Source: Drosophila persimilis (lineage: Eukaryota > Arthropoda > Insecta > Diptera > Drosophilidae). Taken from it: a stretch of DNA of 64,000 bases. The stretch covers positions 15,584,501 to 15,648,500 of the forward strand of contig NW_020825294.1 in the NCBI RefSeq assembly GCF_003286085.1. The letters are read 5' to 3'. The notes under the pieces were generated by a model. It saw only the letters and a list, made by a program, of their open reading frames with translations, was not told where the DNA came from and did not search any database. Each line of letters starts with the position of its first letter. The stretch's first letter is position 1. The position numbers were made by a program, and so were the translations under genes. Positions 32,678-46,161 of this stretch are shown here, piece after piece.

Positions 32678-33244
32678 GACTAAAATCTTTCAAGAGGCGA
32701 TGCAGTTACTGCACCGTCAAGTGGCCCGTGTGAAACCAGCGGAAGGCTGTTACGCGCGGATCCCAGGCAAAACGAAGCCCTCCTGCAAGAAAGATAGCTA
32801 TTAGACTAACATTCGAGGAAAATTAGCACTAAACTTACTAAGAAACTAAGCATGCAATCAAAATACAAATATCACTACAATTACTAATTACTAGAAAGGT
32901 GTGTAAGGATTAGTAATTTAATAAGAGGAAGAGAATTAGTGGTGGATATTGTTCGGAGCAGAACCCAGCCGATTAGCTGCTTGCCAAATAGCACCTAATT
33001 CTTGGCCCTCAGCCGCTTATTTTGTTTGTTACTTATGTCTATGTCACTCATTTGTTTGTTAAAGCTTTGCGCTGGCTTGCTCTGCTAAACGCTCTCTGCC
33101 AGCTCGCTCTTCGCTATCTCCGCTTTGCGTCTGCCTACCGACGTCTGCCGAGCGAAGCTGCACTTAGCGATCGGAGCGGCAATGTAAAGGTTAGGCAAGC
33201 CACACTTGCAATTTTGATTTCACTCATTAAAGTACATATCGTAA
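32678..33244 (-). other. Probable BEL/Pao LTR and leader, unit 2a
   Basis: Copy of 25690-26256, followed by a DINE-1 inserted at CGTAATT. Confidence 0.4.
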
Positions 33245-34323
33245 TTATACCCGATACTCAAAATGAGTATTGGGGTATATTAGATTTGTGGTAAAAGTGG
33301 ATGTGTGTAACGTCCAGAAGGAATCGTTTCCGACCCCATAAAGTATATATATTCTTGATCAGCATCAATAGCCGAGTCGATTGAGCCCTGTCTGTCTGTC
33401 CGTCTGTCCGTCCGTCCGTCCGTCCCCTTCAGCGCCTAGTGCTCTAAGACTATAAGAGCTAGAGCAACAATGTTTTGGATCCAGACTTCTGTGATATGTC
33501 ACTGCTACAAAAATATTTCAAAACTTCGCCCCGCCCACTTCCGCCCCCCCAAAGGACGAAAATCTGTGGCATCCACATTTTTAAAGATACGATAAAACCA
33601 AAAACGCAGAATCGTAGAGGATGACTTTATCTTCTAGAGTGTGAAATCTCAACCAGATCGTATAATTATTATAGCCAGAATCAAGAAAACAGTTTCATTC
33701 TTTCTCGCTCTGTCTCTCTCTAACGCACAGGTTTCATGGTCGGTTTTGCCAATTTCAAAATATGATTTCAAGGATCTTAGAACTAATAAGAGCCAGAGCA
33801 ACTAAATTTGGTATCCACACTCCTGTGATATCGGATCTTGACCATTTTGTGTCAAAATTTCGCCCCCTTCCGCCCCCGCAAAGGACGAAAATCTGGGGCA
33901 TCCACAAATCTCAGAGACTATTAATCACACTCACTATAAAAGATCTCACTATAAAACGTATATCTCAAAATTTCGACCCCTTTCCCTTCCGCCCACACAA
34001 AGGACGAAAATCTGTTGCATCCACAATATTGAGGATACGAAAAAACTAAAAACGCAGAATCATAGATAATGAGCATATCTATCAGATTGCTAAATCTGGA
34101 TCAGATCAGATCATTTTTATAGCCAAAGGGAACAAATCAATTTGAACTGGCTACGCAGCGCCCGACGTCACGCTCAGACTGATTTTCTGTCTCTCTCGCA
34201 CGCACTCTTTGTCGTGTCGTTTAATATTAGCGTCGTCTGCCGGAGGAGAGCCATACTGATCTAGTATCGGGTATAACTGTAGAGTTGCGGTGTCCGCAGC
34301 AACTCACAACTTTCCTCCTCGTT
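33245..34323 (+). mobile_element. DINE-1-like element, hybrid
   Basis: The left third carries the variants of the 35619 copy (GCCCTGTCTG, GTGCTCTAAGAC, GCAACAATG, CCCCCCCAAAGG). The right part carries those of the 30859 copy (GTGTGAAATCTC, AACAGTTTCATTC, GACCCCTTTCCC). The switch lies between about 33565 and 33640. Confidence 0.85.
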
Positions 34324-35051
34324 TTCTTTTAATGTTTTATTATTGCTGAGATTTCTTTCTAAACTGTAAAATCGCGCTATAGCTTGGGGTTTTGAATCTC
34401 CTAGATCCTTTTCTATTTTAAATGGTATTTTAACCACATACCTACCATTCTCATCTCTTCTTGTTGTTTCCAAGAAATGCTCCTCGCACACATCTTCTTT
34501 TACGTCATTCTTTTCACTTTCCAATTCCCAGAACCGCTCTAAGTCCCCAACTTCAATTGTTGTCGCTACAATAAATTTATCAGCTTTTGATTTGGTGAAC
34601 CGGATATAATCCATCCGAATTCTGTATTGTGCCCAAGTAATCCTTATATTTTTACTACTCCGTCTTTTAAAATATGGGTATACAAATCTATTCCAATTAT
34701 TACATCTACCCTACTTGGTTTGTTAAAGTTAGAGTCTGCCAACACATAATCTTGCCACTTAGTTTTGTCAATATTGAAAGACTTTAATGGTAAAGCTTTC
34801 ATCAGTTTCGGAAGAATAATTGCTTCAATATTTAGAGGACCTTTATTATAATCACGAGTTTTTACCGATAAAGTAACTTTGTACTTTGAAGTGCAAGAGT
34901 CTGTAGATGACACTCCACTTACCTCGGTGTTCGCGCTTTTTCGTACTAAGTTTAATATTTGCGCAGATTCTTCTGAAATTATGGTACATTGTGACCCACA
35001 ATCAATGAGAGCTCTAAGGTTTTCTTGGACGTTGAAATGCAATGACTGCAT
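34324..35051 (-). pseudogene. BEL/Pao protease and linker, unit 2b
   Basis: Duplicate of 31950-32677, 2,374 bases downstream and identical as far as I can see. Confidence 0.85.
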
Positions 35052-35618
35052 GACTAAAATCTTTCAAGAGGCGATGCAGTTACTGCACCGTCAAGTGGCC
35101 CGTGTGAAACCAGCGGAAGGCTGTTACGCGCGGATCCCAGGCAAAACGAAGCCCTCCTGCAAGAAAGATAGCTATTAGACTAACATTCGAGGAAAATTAG
35201 CACTAAATTTACTAAGAAACTAAGCATGCAATCAAAATACAAATATCACTACAATTACTAATTACTAGAAAGGTGTGTAAGGATTAGTAATTTAATAAGA
35301 GGAAGAGAATTAGTGGTGGATATTGTTCGGAGCAGAACCCAGCCGATTAGCTGCTTGCCAAATAGCACCTAATTCTTGGCCCTCAGCCGCTTATTTTGTT
35401 TGTTACTTATGTCTATGTCACTCATTTGTTTGTTAAAGCTTTGCGCTGGCTTGCTCTGCTAAACGCTCTCTGCCAGCTCGCTCTTCGCTATCTCCGCTTT
35501 GCGTCTGCCTACCGACGTCTGCCGAGCGAAGCTGCACTTAGCGATCGGAGCGGCAATGTAAAGGTTAGGCAAGCCACACTTGCAATTTTGATTTCACTCA
35601 TTAAAGTACATATCGTAA
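35052..35618 (-). other. Probable BEL/Pao LTR and leader, unit 2b
   Basis: Duplicate of 32678-33244. Confidence 0.4.
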
Positions 35619-36707
35619 TTATACCCGATACTCAAAATGAGTATTGGGGTATATTAGATTTGTGGTAAAAGTGGATGTGTGTAACGTCCAGAAGGAATCG
35701 TTTCCGACCCCATAAAGTATATATATTCTTGATCAGCATCAATAGCCGAGTCGATTGAGCCCTGTCTGTCTGTCCGTCTGTCCGTCCGTCCGTCCGTCCC
35801 CTTCAGCGCCTAGTGCTCTAAGACTATAAGAGCTAGAGCAACAATGTTTTGGATCCAGACTTCTGTGATATGTCACTGCTACAAAAATATTTCAAAACTT
35901 CGCCCCGCCCACTTCCGCCCCCCCAAAGGACGAAAATCTGTGGCATCCACATTTTTAAAGATACGATAAAACCAAAAACGCAGAATCGTAGAGGATGACT
36001 TTATCTTCTAGAGTGTAAAATCTCAACCAGATCGTATAACTATTATAGCCAGAATCAAGAAAACAATTTCATCTTTTCTCGCTCTGTCTCTCTCTAACAC
36101 ACAGGTTTCATGGTCGGTTTTGCCAATTGCAAAATATGAGTTCAAGGATCTCAGAACCTATAAGAGCCAGAGCAACCAAATTTGGTACCCACACTCCTGT
36201 GATATCGGACCTTGACCGTTTCGTTTCCAAACTTCCGCCCCCGCAAAGGACAAAAATCTGGGGCATCCACAAATCTCTGAGACTATTAAAGCTAGAGTAA
36301 CCAAATTTAGTATCCGCACTCCTGTTAGATCTCACTATAAAACGTATATCTCAGAATTTCGCCCCACCTCATTCCCCCCCACAAAGGACGAAAATCAGTT
36401 GCATCCACAATATTGCAGATACGAGAAAACTAAAAACGCACAATCATAGAGTATAACCATATCTATCAGATTGCTGAATCTGGATCAGATCGGATCATTT
36501 TTATAGCCAAAAGGAACAAATCAATTTGAAGTGGCTACGCAGCGCCCGACGTCACGCTCAGACTGATTTTCTGTCTCTCTCGCACGCACTCTTTGTCGTG
36601 TCGTTTAATATTAGCGGCGTCTGCCGGAGGAGAGCCATACTGATCTAGTATCGGGTATAACTGTAGAGTTGCGGTGTCCGCAGAAACTCACAACGTTCCC
36701 CCTCGTT
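35619..36707 (+). mobile_element. DINE-1-like element at the resolved insertion site
   Basis: Complete; the 3' stem carries one mismatch (GCAGAAACTC). Left flank ACATATCGTAATT and right flank TTATTTCTGCGCC are contiguous without an insert in unit 1 at 26251-26270. Confidence 0.9.
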
Positions 36708-38299
36708 TTATTTCTGCGCCGAGTTTTATTTAATTCGAAATAATTAGTCGGCCGATGGGGGAAAAAAACATTATCTCCACAGATATAATATGGTAGAGCG
36801 AATTATAATCCGAGCATAAGACCCTAAACGGTTCATGCAAGAAATAATTCGATCTACAAAGTGGAAGAAACAACGGTATAAAATTTCTAGTCAGTCTAAT
36901 AGGAATCGTGAAGTTTATGCGGCTCAACAGATCAGGGCTGTCTATGTCACCCATGATCAAGTTGTGCATAAATATCACACCAAGCATTTTTCTACGGTTA
37001 ACTAAGGATGGGAGGTTTACTAATAGCAGTCTACTAGAGTAAGATGGGAGTCTCACATCTTCATCCCAGTTAAGGCCCCGCAGAGCAAAGAGTAAAAAGT
37101 TTTTCTGTACTGATTCTATACGGTCCTGGTGTACTTTGTACTGAGGGCACCATACACAGGAGCCGTATTCTAAGATCGGACGAGCAAGCGAGGTATAGAG
37201 AGTCTTTGTTATATAGGGGTCGTCAAATTCCTTTGACCACCTCTTTATAAACCCAAGCACGCCCATGGCCTTATTTACCATGGTAGAAATGTGTTCGGAA
37301 AACTTTAACTTAGGGTCTAACATAACACCCAGATCATCCACCAGGGTAATTCTCTCAAGAGAACCACCAAATAGGGTGTAGGGAGCCAACAAAGGGCTAG
37401 AACGATGAAATGTCATAACTTTGCATTTCGAGGCATTAAGGTGCAACAAGTTTGCACAACACCATGACTGAAAGCTATTGAGATCGGATTGCCAGCGAGA
37501 ATGAAATGAAATGTCCTTGTACTGGACACAGAGTTTAACATCATCCGCATACATAAGTACTCGAGAGTATGTTAATACTGAAGGCAAGTCATTAATAAAG
37601 AGTGTGAAGAGTAAGGGGCCTAGATGGCTGCCCTGTGGCACTCCCCAGTAAACCTTTACTGGTAAAGAGAGGGAGTTTTTGAAGAGGACTCTTTGAGACC
37701 TAGAACAAAGATAGCTAGAAATTCATCTCAGGAGGTTGGGCGGAAACCCTAAAAGGTCAAGTTTATGTGCTAAAAGGGAATGGTTTACAGAGTCGAATGC
37801 TTTACTAAAGTCGGTGTAAATAACATCCGTCTGTAAGTTACCTTGAAAGCCTTTAATAATGAAATAGGTATACTCTAACAAGTTCGTGTTGGGTGATCGC
37901 CGCTTCAAAAATCAATGCCGAGTGGGAGATATAAGGGACTTGCAGAGATGTTGCAAGTGCGGAGTTAAAACCTTCTCAAACCTTTTAGGAATAGCGGATA
38001 ACTTTGCTATACCTCTATAATTGTTTCCATCAGACTTGCTACCTTTTTTATGGAGAGGAATTATAAACGATTCCTTCCAGATCGGGGGGAAGCAAGAAGA
38101 ATCAATGGACAGTGTGAATAGTTTATGGGTATGAATGACCAGAGTAGCTTTCCTCAGAATTCCAAAGGTCGGCAATTGCCTGATCATTATTTGCCGACGT
38201 ATTACGAAACGATAGCGAGGATGAGTGTGCGGACGTTTTACGCTTACTGAAAAACGTATCCTGCGTCGAGATGTTTGTGTTGTAATGAATCACATGTTT
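36708..38299 (-). pseudogene. Jockey/CR1-type non-LTR reverse transcriptase, unit 2
   Basis: Best-preserved copy. One frame of about 300 codons runs from the second half of motif B (MPQGSHLGPLLF) through YADD and on to the C-terminus (RPILEYGSCVWCPQYK, LPSLVNRRKMLGV, IDSPDLLSRINF). The motif A part and the N-terminal part lie in separate frames at 37723-37908 and 37912-38187. Confidence 0.88.
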
Positions 38300-39554
38300 G
38301 TGTGAAATCTAATTGGTAATTTTACTTTTTAAAAAAGTCTATACAGATAATGCGATCGCTTGGTATTGGGAAATTTTGTTCGACTGTATGAAAGTCGTGC
38401 GGAATGACATATTTTCCTGTAGATAACTCTACGAATGTTAAACCTTTAGAAAAAACTGAACCTTCACCAATTCCAGATATTTGTGTTGATATAAATGAGT
38501 TAACATGTTCAAATGTATGAAGGTTTTCTTTTATCACAGATATGTCTGCACCAGTGTCTAATAATAAATGTTTTTTTCATTATTTACTTTAATGAAGATA
38601 ATGAGATCTAAATTAACTAATCGTACATTAATTTTTTCGCTTTTGAATATATTAAGGGGAGTTCTGGTTTTCCGAGATACTTTGAGTAACTCGAACATGG
38701 CTGTTGTTATTGTGGCTGCTATAGTCTCGGTTGGAATTATTCCTTCCTCGGCTATGGCCACGGAAATTTCCTCTGAAATTTTCCCTACTTATTATAATTC
38801 TTACTGGGGTAATTTTGGGAGTTTGAGTAATAATTACCTCGACTGCTAGGTCTACACCCTTGGATATAGCGGAAATTATCACCTCTACCAGTTCTACCTC
38901 TATTATATCATACAGTGCTTGCACTTCCGGACATTTAATGGCTTCATTCATTGTTTTGAATGTGCCAGCCTTAAGTATGGTTTTTAGTCTATAATGTTCA
39001 CAGTTTTTGACCATGGTAGCTATGGCTTCTTTAGTGCTGAATGTATCAGGGCTCAGGGCTTAGTCCTTCATCAATATACGAAGACTCGAGCAGTTTTCGT
39101 ACATTTTCGATTTCATTAGCAAATTGGGTTGCTGTTTTGCCTTTTTGGTAAACATTTCCCGTTTTTGCTTTGACAAGGTCGGATTTTTCACCGACGATTG
39201 TTGTCTGTAATTTATTGATGATTGTATCAATTGTAAGTTAATCTTTGACCGTGTAGAGCGCGGAGCCAATTATTTTTGATTCAATTACCTCAATGGCAAC
39301 TTTCTCATAAGATCCCTTTGTTAGGTTGACCAGGCTTTGTAGGTTTTGTTGCATTGACTGTTATGGTCGTTTGTTATCTTATTTTTGTGCTCATTTATTA
39401 ATTGATAAATGTTGTTATATTGCGCAAATAATATGGTTATGTGGTGAACTAGCGTGTCGACTTTTATAATTGTATCTTTATTAAGGCTCTTGTAAGATTT
39501 TTGAAATTTGTCTTTAAAATTATTTATTTGTCGAGCTAATTCACTCCATTCCAT
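38300..39554 (-). pseudogene. Ty3/gypsy gag and protease fragment, unit 2
   Basis: Copy of 27835-29089 with the same breaks (T7 run frameshift, gag frameshift near 39345, TAA after DFFKK). Confidence 0.8.
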
Positions 39555-39645
39555 AGCTATAAGTTATATTTAGGGAAAAAAAAAATTGTGCGCTACTTTT
39601 TTTTTTTTTTTTGTCTAAATCATTGATGTATTTTTCAAAATGATG

Positions 39646-40729
39646 TATAACTCAAAATGAGTATTGGGGTATATTAGATTTTGTGGTAAAAGTGGATGTG
39701 TGTAACGTCCAGAAGGAATCCTTTCCCACCCCATAAAGTATATATATTCTTGATCAGCATCAATAGCCGAGTCGATTGAGCCATGTCTGTCTGTCCGTCT
39801 GTCCGTCTGTCCGTCCGTCCGTCCGTCTGTCCGTCCCCCTCAGCGCCTAGTGCTCAAAGACTATAAGAGCTAGAGCAACGATGTTTTGGATCCAGACTTC
39901 TGTGATATCTCACTGCTACAAGAATATTTCAAAACTTCGCCTCGCCCACTTTCTCCCACACAAAAGGCGAAAGTCCGTGGCATAAACAACTTCGACGATA
40001 CGAAAAAACTAAAAGCGCAAAATCGTAGAAGATGACTATATCTTCTAGAGTGCAAAATCGGAACCAGATCGTATAATTATTATAGCCAGAATCAAGAAAA
40101 CAATTTCATTCTTTCTCGCTCTGTCTCTCTCTAACACACAGCTTTCATGGTCGGTTTTGCCAATTGCAAAATATGAGTTCAAGGATCTCAGAACCTATAA
40201 GAGCCAGAGCAACCAAATTTGGTATCCACACTCCTGTGATATCGGACCTTCACCATTTTGTGTCACAATTTCGCCACACTCCCTTCTGCCCCCGCAAAGG
40301 ACGAAAATCTGAGGCATCCACAAATCTCAGAGACTATTAAGGCTAGAGTAACCAAATTTGGTACACACACTCCTTTAAGATGTCACTATAAAACGTATAT
40401 CTCAAAATTTCGACCCATCCCCTTCCGCCCCCACAAAGGACGAAAATCGGTTGCATCCACAATATTGCAGATTCGAGAAAACTAAAAACCCACAATCATA
40501 GATAACGACCATATCTCTTAGATTGCTGAATCTGGATCAGATCGGATCATTTTTATAGCCAAAAGGAACAAATCAATTTGAAGTGGCTACGCAGCGCCCG
40601 ACGTCACGCTCAGACGCTCGTGTCGTTTAATATTAGCGGCGTCTGCCGGAGGAGAGCCATACTGACTTAGTATCGGGTATAACTGTAGAGTTGCGGTGTA
40701 CGCAGCAACTCACAACGTTCCCCCCCGTT
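39646..40729 (+). mobile_element. DINE-1-like element
   Basis: Same damaged 5' end as 29185. In addition about 40 bases are missing near the 3' end (CGCTCAGACGCTCGTGTCG, where other copies have a longer C/T-rich tract). Confidence 0.87.
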
Positions 40730-41299
40730 TAAGTTAAACCCAACCTTATGAAACTCCCGGGTTACTTCCTTTACATGCTTTTTAACATCCAGTATCGTGT
40801 CGGCACCTGTCATCAGGTCATATCATTCTTTATGATTTCCCTAATTGCTTGATTTTTGCAATTATCTGCTATTGCAACAAGCACCCTGGTTGCTAAGTAG
40901 AGTGCTGAAGCTGTACCGTACGTAACGGTTGTAAGTTTATAATCTTTTATCTTTTCGTTTGGGTTATCTCTTTAAATTATATGCAAATATTGTTGATCGT
41001 CTTTATCAACATTAATTTGCCGGTAAATTTTTTCAATGTCCGCAGATATTACAAATGGCCATTTACGCCCTTTCCTCATAATATCGAAGATATCTTTTTG
41101 GAGCCTTGGTCCAACCCACATGATATCATTTAAACTTTTATTGTTTGTGGTTTTTGCTGAAGCATCGAAAACCACCCTCAGCTTTGTCGTTAGACTGGAA
41201 TCTCTTATGACTCCTTGATGGGGTAAATAATATTTCCCATCTTCTTTGGACTCTACCATATGTCCTAAGTTTTTATATTCATACATGAACTTTACATAA
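40730..41299 (-). pseudogene. BEL/Pao RT fragment, unit 2
   Basis: As 30289-30858, with the YMDD deletion and the stop after YLHII. Confidence 0.87.
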
Positions 41300-42415
41300 T
41301 TATACCCGATACTCAAAATGAGTATTGGGGTATATTAGATTTGTGGTAAAAGTGGATGTGTGTAACGTCCAGAAGGAATCGTTTCCGACCCCATAAAGTA
41401 TATATATTCTTGATCAGCATCAATAGCCGAGTCGATTGAGCCATGTCTGTCTGTCCGTGTGTCCGTCCGTCCGTCTGTCCGTCTGTCCGTCCCCTTCAGC
41501 GCCTAGTGCTCAAAGACTATAAAAGCTAGAGCAACGATGTTTTGGATCCAGACTTCTGTGATATGTCACTGTTACAAGAATATTTCAAAACTTCGCCCCG
41601 CCCACTTCCGCCCCCACAAAGGACGAAAATCTGTAGCATCCACATTTTTAAAGATACGATAAAACCAAAAACGCAGAATCGTAGAGGATAAACATATCTT
41701 CTAGAGTGTGAAATCTCAACCAGATCGTATAATTATTATAGTTAGAATCAAGAAAACAATTTCATTCTTTCTCGCTCTGTCTCTCTCTAACGCACAGGTT
41801 TCATGGTCGGTTTTGCCAATTTCAAAATATGATTTCAAGGATCTTAGAACTAATAAGAGCCAGAGCAACTAAATTTGGTATCCACACTCCTGTGATATCG
41901 GATCTTGACCATTTTGTGTCAAAATTTCGCCACACCCCCTTCCGCCCCCGCAAAGGACGAAAATCTGGGGCATCCACAAACCTCAGAGACTATTAACGCT
42001 AGAGCAACCAAATTTAGTATTCGCACTCCTGTTAGATCTCACTATAAAACGTATATCTCAAAATTTCGCCCCACCCCATTCCGCCCACACAAAGGACGAA
42101 AATCTGTTGCATCCACAATATTGAGGATACGAAAAAACTAAAAGCGCAGAATCATAGATAATGATCATATCTATCAGATTGCTGAATCTGGATCAGATCA
42201 GATCATTTTTATAGCCAAAGGGAACAAATCAATTTGAACTGGCTACGCAGCGCCCGACGTCACGCTCAGACTGATTTTCTGTCTCTCTCGCACGCACTCT
42301 TTGTCGTGTCGTTTAATATTAGCGTCGTCTGCCGGAGGAGAGCCATACTGATCTAGTATCGGGTATAACTGTAGAGTTGCGGTGTCCGCAGCAACTCACA
42401 ACTTTCCTCCTCGTT
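41300..42415 (+). mobile_element. DINE-1-like element
   Basis: Complete; 5' half matches the 30859 copy (GTCCGTGTGTCC), while the 3' half keeps the longer CGCCACACCCCC block. Confidence 0.88.
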
Positions 42416-43143
42416 TTCTTTTAATGTTTTATTATTGCTGAGATTTCTTTCTAAACTGTAAAATCGCGCTATAGCTTGGGGTTTTGAATCTCCTAGATCC
42501 TTTTCTATTTTAAATGGTATTTTAACCACATACCTACCATTCTCATCTCTTCTTGTTGTTTCCAAGAAATGCTCCTCGCACACATCTTCTTTTACGTCAT
42601 TCTTTTCACTTTCCAATTCCCAGAACCGCTCTAAGTCCCCAACTTCAATTGTTGTCGCTACAATAAATTTATCAGCTTTTGATTTGGTGAACCGGATATA
42701 ATCCATCCGAATTCTGTATTGTGCCCAAGTAATCCTTATATTTTTACTACTCCGTCTTTTAAAATATGGGTATACAAATCTATTCCAATTATTACATCTA
42801 CCCTACTTGGTTTGTTAAAGTTAGAGTCTGCCAACACATAATCTTGCCACTTAGTTTTGTCAATATTGAAAGACTTTAATGGTAAAGCTTTCATCAGTTT
42901 CGGAAGAATAATTGCTTCAATATTTAGAGGACCTTTATTATAATCACGAGTTTTTACCGATAAAGTAACTTTGTACTTTGAAGTGCAAGAGTCTGTAGAT
43001 GACACTCCACTTACCTCGGTGTTCGCGCTTTTTCGTACTAAGTTTAATATTTGCGCAGATTCTTCTGAAATTATGGTACATTGTGACCCACAATCAATGA
43101 GAGCTCTAAGGTTTTCTTGGACGTTGAAATGCAATGACTGCAT
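42416..43143 (-). pseudogene. BEL/Pao protease and linker, unit 3
   Basis: Copy of 31950-32677 with the same active-site motif, stop and frameshift. Confidence 0.85.
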
Positions 43144-43710
43144 GACTAAAATCTTTCAAGAGGCGATGCAGTTACTGCACCGTCAAGTGGCCCGTGTGAA
43201 ACCAGCGGAAGGCTGTTACGCGCGGATCCCAGGCAAAACGAAGCCCTCCTGCAAGAAAGATAGCTATTAGACTAACATTCGAGGAAAATTAGCACTAAAT
43301 TTACTAAGAAACTAAGCATGCAATCAAAATACAAATATCACTACAATTACTAATTACTAGAAAGGTGTGTAAGGATTAGTAATTTAATAAGAGGAAGAGA
43401 ATTAGTGGTGGATATTGTTCGGAGCAGAACCCAGCCGATTAGCTGCTTGCCAAATAGCACCTAATTCTTGGCCCTCAGCCGCTTATTTTGTTTGTTACTT
43501 ATGTCTATGTCACTCATTTGTTTGTTAAAGCTTTGCGCTGGCTTGCTCTGCTAAACGCTCTCTGCCAGCTCGCTCTTCGCTATCTCCGCTTTGCGTCTGC
43601 CTACCGACGTCTGCCGAGCGAAGCTGCACTTAGCGATCGGAGCGGCAATGTAAAGGTTAGGCAAGCCACACTTGCAATTTTGATTTCACTCATTAAAGTA
43701 CATATCGTAA
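43144..43710 (-). other. Probable BEL/Pao LTR and leader, unit 3
   Basis: Copy of 25690-26256. Confidence 0.4.
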
Positions 43711-44600
43711 TTATACCCGATACTCAAAATGAGTATTGGGGTATATTAGATTTGTGGTAAAAGTGGATGTGTGTAACGTCCAGAAGGAATCGTTTCCGAC
43801 CCCATAAAGTATATATATTCTTGATCAGCATCAATAGCCGAGTCGATTGAGCCCTGTCTGTCTGTCCGTCTGTCCGTCCGTCCGTCCGTCCCCTTCAGCG
43901 CCTAGTGCTCTAAGACTATAAGAGCTAGAGCAACAATGTTTTGGATCCAGACTTCTGTGATATGTACTGCTACAAAAATATTTCAAAACTTCGCCCCGCC
44001 CACTTCCGCCCCCACAAAGGACGAAAATCTGTGGCATCCACATTTTTAAAGATACGATAAAACCAAAAACGCAGAATCGTAGAGGATGACTTTATCTTCT
44101 AGAGTGTAAAATCTCAACCAGATTGTATAACTATTATAGCCAGAATCAAGAAAACAATTTCATCTTTTCTCGCTCTGTCTCTCTCTAACACACAGGTTTC
44201 ATGGTCGGTTTTGCCAATTGCAAAATATGAGTTCAAGGATCTCAGAAATTTCGCCAAATTTCGCCCCACCCCCTTCCGCCCACACAAAGGACGAAAATCT
44301 GTTGCATCCACAATATTGAGGATACGAAAAAACTAAAAACGCAGAATCATAGATAATGATCATATCTATCAGATTGCTGAATCTGGATCAGATCAGATCA
44401 TTTTTATAGCCAAAGGGAACATCAATTTGAAGTGTCTACGCAGCGCCCGACGTCACGCTCAGACTGATTTTCTGTCTCTCTCGCACGCACTCTTTGCGTG
44501 TCGTTTAATATTAGCGGCGTCTGCCGGAGGAGAGCCATACTGACTTAGTATCGGGTTAGAGTTGCGGTGTCCGCAGCAACTCACAACGTTCCCCCTCGTT
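43711..44600 (+). mobile_element. DINE-1-like element, shortened
   Basis: Same insertion site as the 35619 copy. About 200 bases are lost in the middle (junction AATTTCGCCAAATTTCGCC at 44246-44264), and TATAACTG is missing next to the 3' stem. Confidence 0.87.
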
Positions 44601-46161
44601 TTATTTCTGCGCCGAGTTTTATTTAATTCGAAATAATTAGTCGGCCGATTGGGGATAAAAAACATTATCTCCACAGATATAATATGGTAGAGGGAATTAT
44701 AATCCGAGCATAAGACCCTAAACGGTTCATGCAAGAAATAATTCGATCCACAAAGTGGAAGAAACAACGGTAAAAATTTCTAGTCAGTCTAATAGGAATC
44801 GTGAAGTTTATGCGGCTCAACAGATCAGGGCTGTCTATGTCCCCCCTGATCAAGTTGTGCATAAATATCACACCAAACATTTTTCTACGATTAACTAAGG
44901 ATGGGAGGTTTACTAATAGTAGTCTACTAGAGTAGGAGTCTTACACCCGCATCCCAGTTAAGGCCCCGCAGAGCAAAGAGTAAAAAGTTTTTCTGTACTG
45001 ATTCTATACGGTCCTGGTGTTCTTTGTACTGAGGGCACCATACACAGGAGCCGGACGAACTAGCGTAGTATAGAGAGTCTTTGTTATAAAGGGGTCGTCC
45101 AATTCTTTTGACCACCTCTTTATAAACCCAAGCACGCCCATGGCCTTATTTACCATGGTAGAAATGTGTTCGGAAAACTTTAACTTGGGGTCTAACATAA
45201 CACCCAGATCATCCACCAGGGTAATTCTCTCAAGAGAACCACCAAATAGGGTGTAGGGCTAGAACGATGAAATGTCATAACTTTGCATTTCGCGGCATTA
45301 AGGTGTAACAAGTTTGCACAACACCATGACTGAAAGCTATTGAGATCGGATTGCAAGCGAGAATGAAATGAAATGTCCTTGTACTGGACACAGAGTTTAA
45401 CATCATCCGCATACATAAGTACTCGAGAGTATGTTAATACTGAAGGCAAGTCATTAATAAAGAGTGTGAAGAGTAAGGGGCCTAGATGGCTGCCCTGTGG
45501 TACTCCCGAAGAAACCTTTACTTGTAAAGAGAGGGAGTTTTTGAAGAGGACTCTTTGAGACCTAGAACAAAGATAGCTAGAAATCCATCTCAGGAGGTTG
45601 GGCGGAAACCCTAAAAGGTCAAGTTTATGTGCTAAAAGGGAATGGTTTACAGAGTCGAATGCTTTACTAAAGTCGGTGTAAATAACATCCGTCTGTAAGT
45701 TACCTTGAAAGCCTTTAATAATGAAAGAGGTAAACTCTAACAAGTTCGTGGTGGTTGATCGCCGCTTCAAAAATCAATGCTGAGTGGGAGATATAAGTGA
45801 CTTGCAGAGATGTTGCAAGTGCGGAGTTAAAACCTTCTCAAACCTTTTAGGAATAGCGGATAACTTTGCTATACCTCTATAATTGTTTCCATCAGACTTG
45901 CTACCTTTGTTATGGAGAGGAATTATAAACGATTCCTTCCAGATCGGGGGGAAGCAAGAGGAATCAATGGACAGGGTGAATAGCTTATGGGTATGAATGA
46001 CCAGAGTAGCTTTCCTCAGAATTCCAAAGGTCGGCAATTGCCTGATCATTATTTGCCGACGTATTACGAAATGATAGCGAGGATGAGTGTGCGGACGTTC
46101 TACGCTTACTGAAAAACGTATCCTGCGTCGAGATGTTTGTGTTGTAATGAATCACATGTTT
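44601..46161 (-). pseudogene. Jockey/CR1-type non-LTR reverse transcriptase, unit 3
   Basis: Copy of 26257-27834, sharing its frameshift after FHRSSPTPYL and the GAGCCGGACGAAC deletion, so it is closer to unit 1 than to unit 2. YADD and FSKAFD are kept. Confidence 0.87.
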
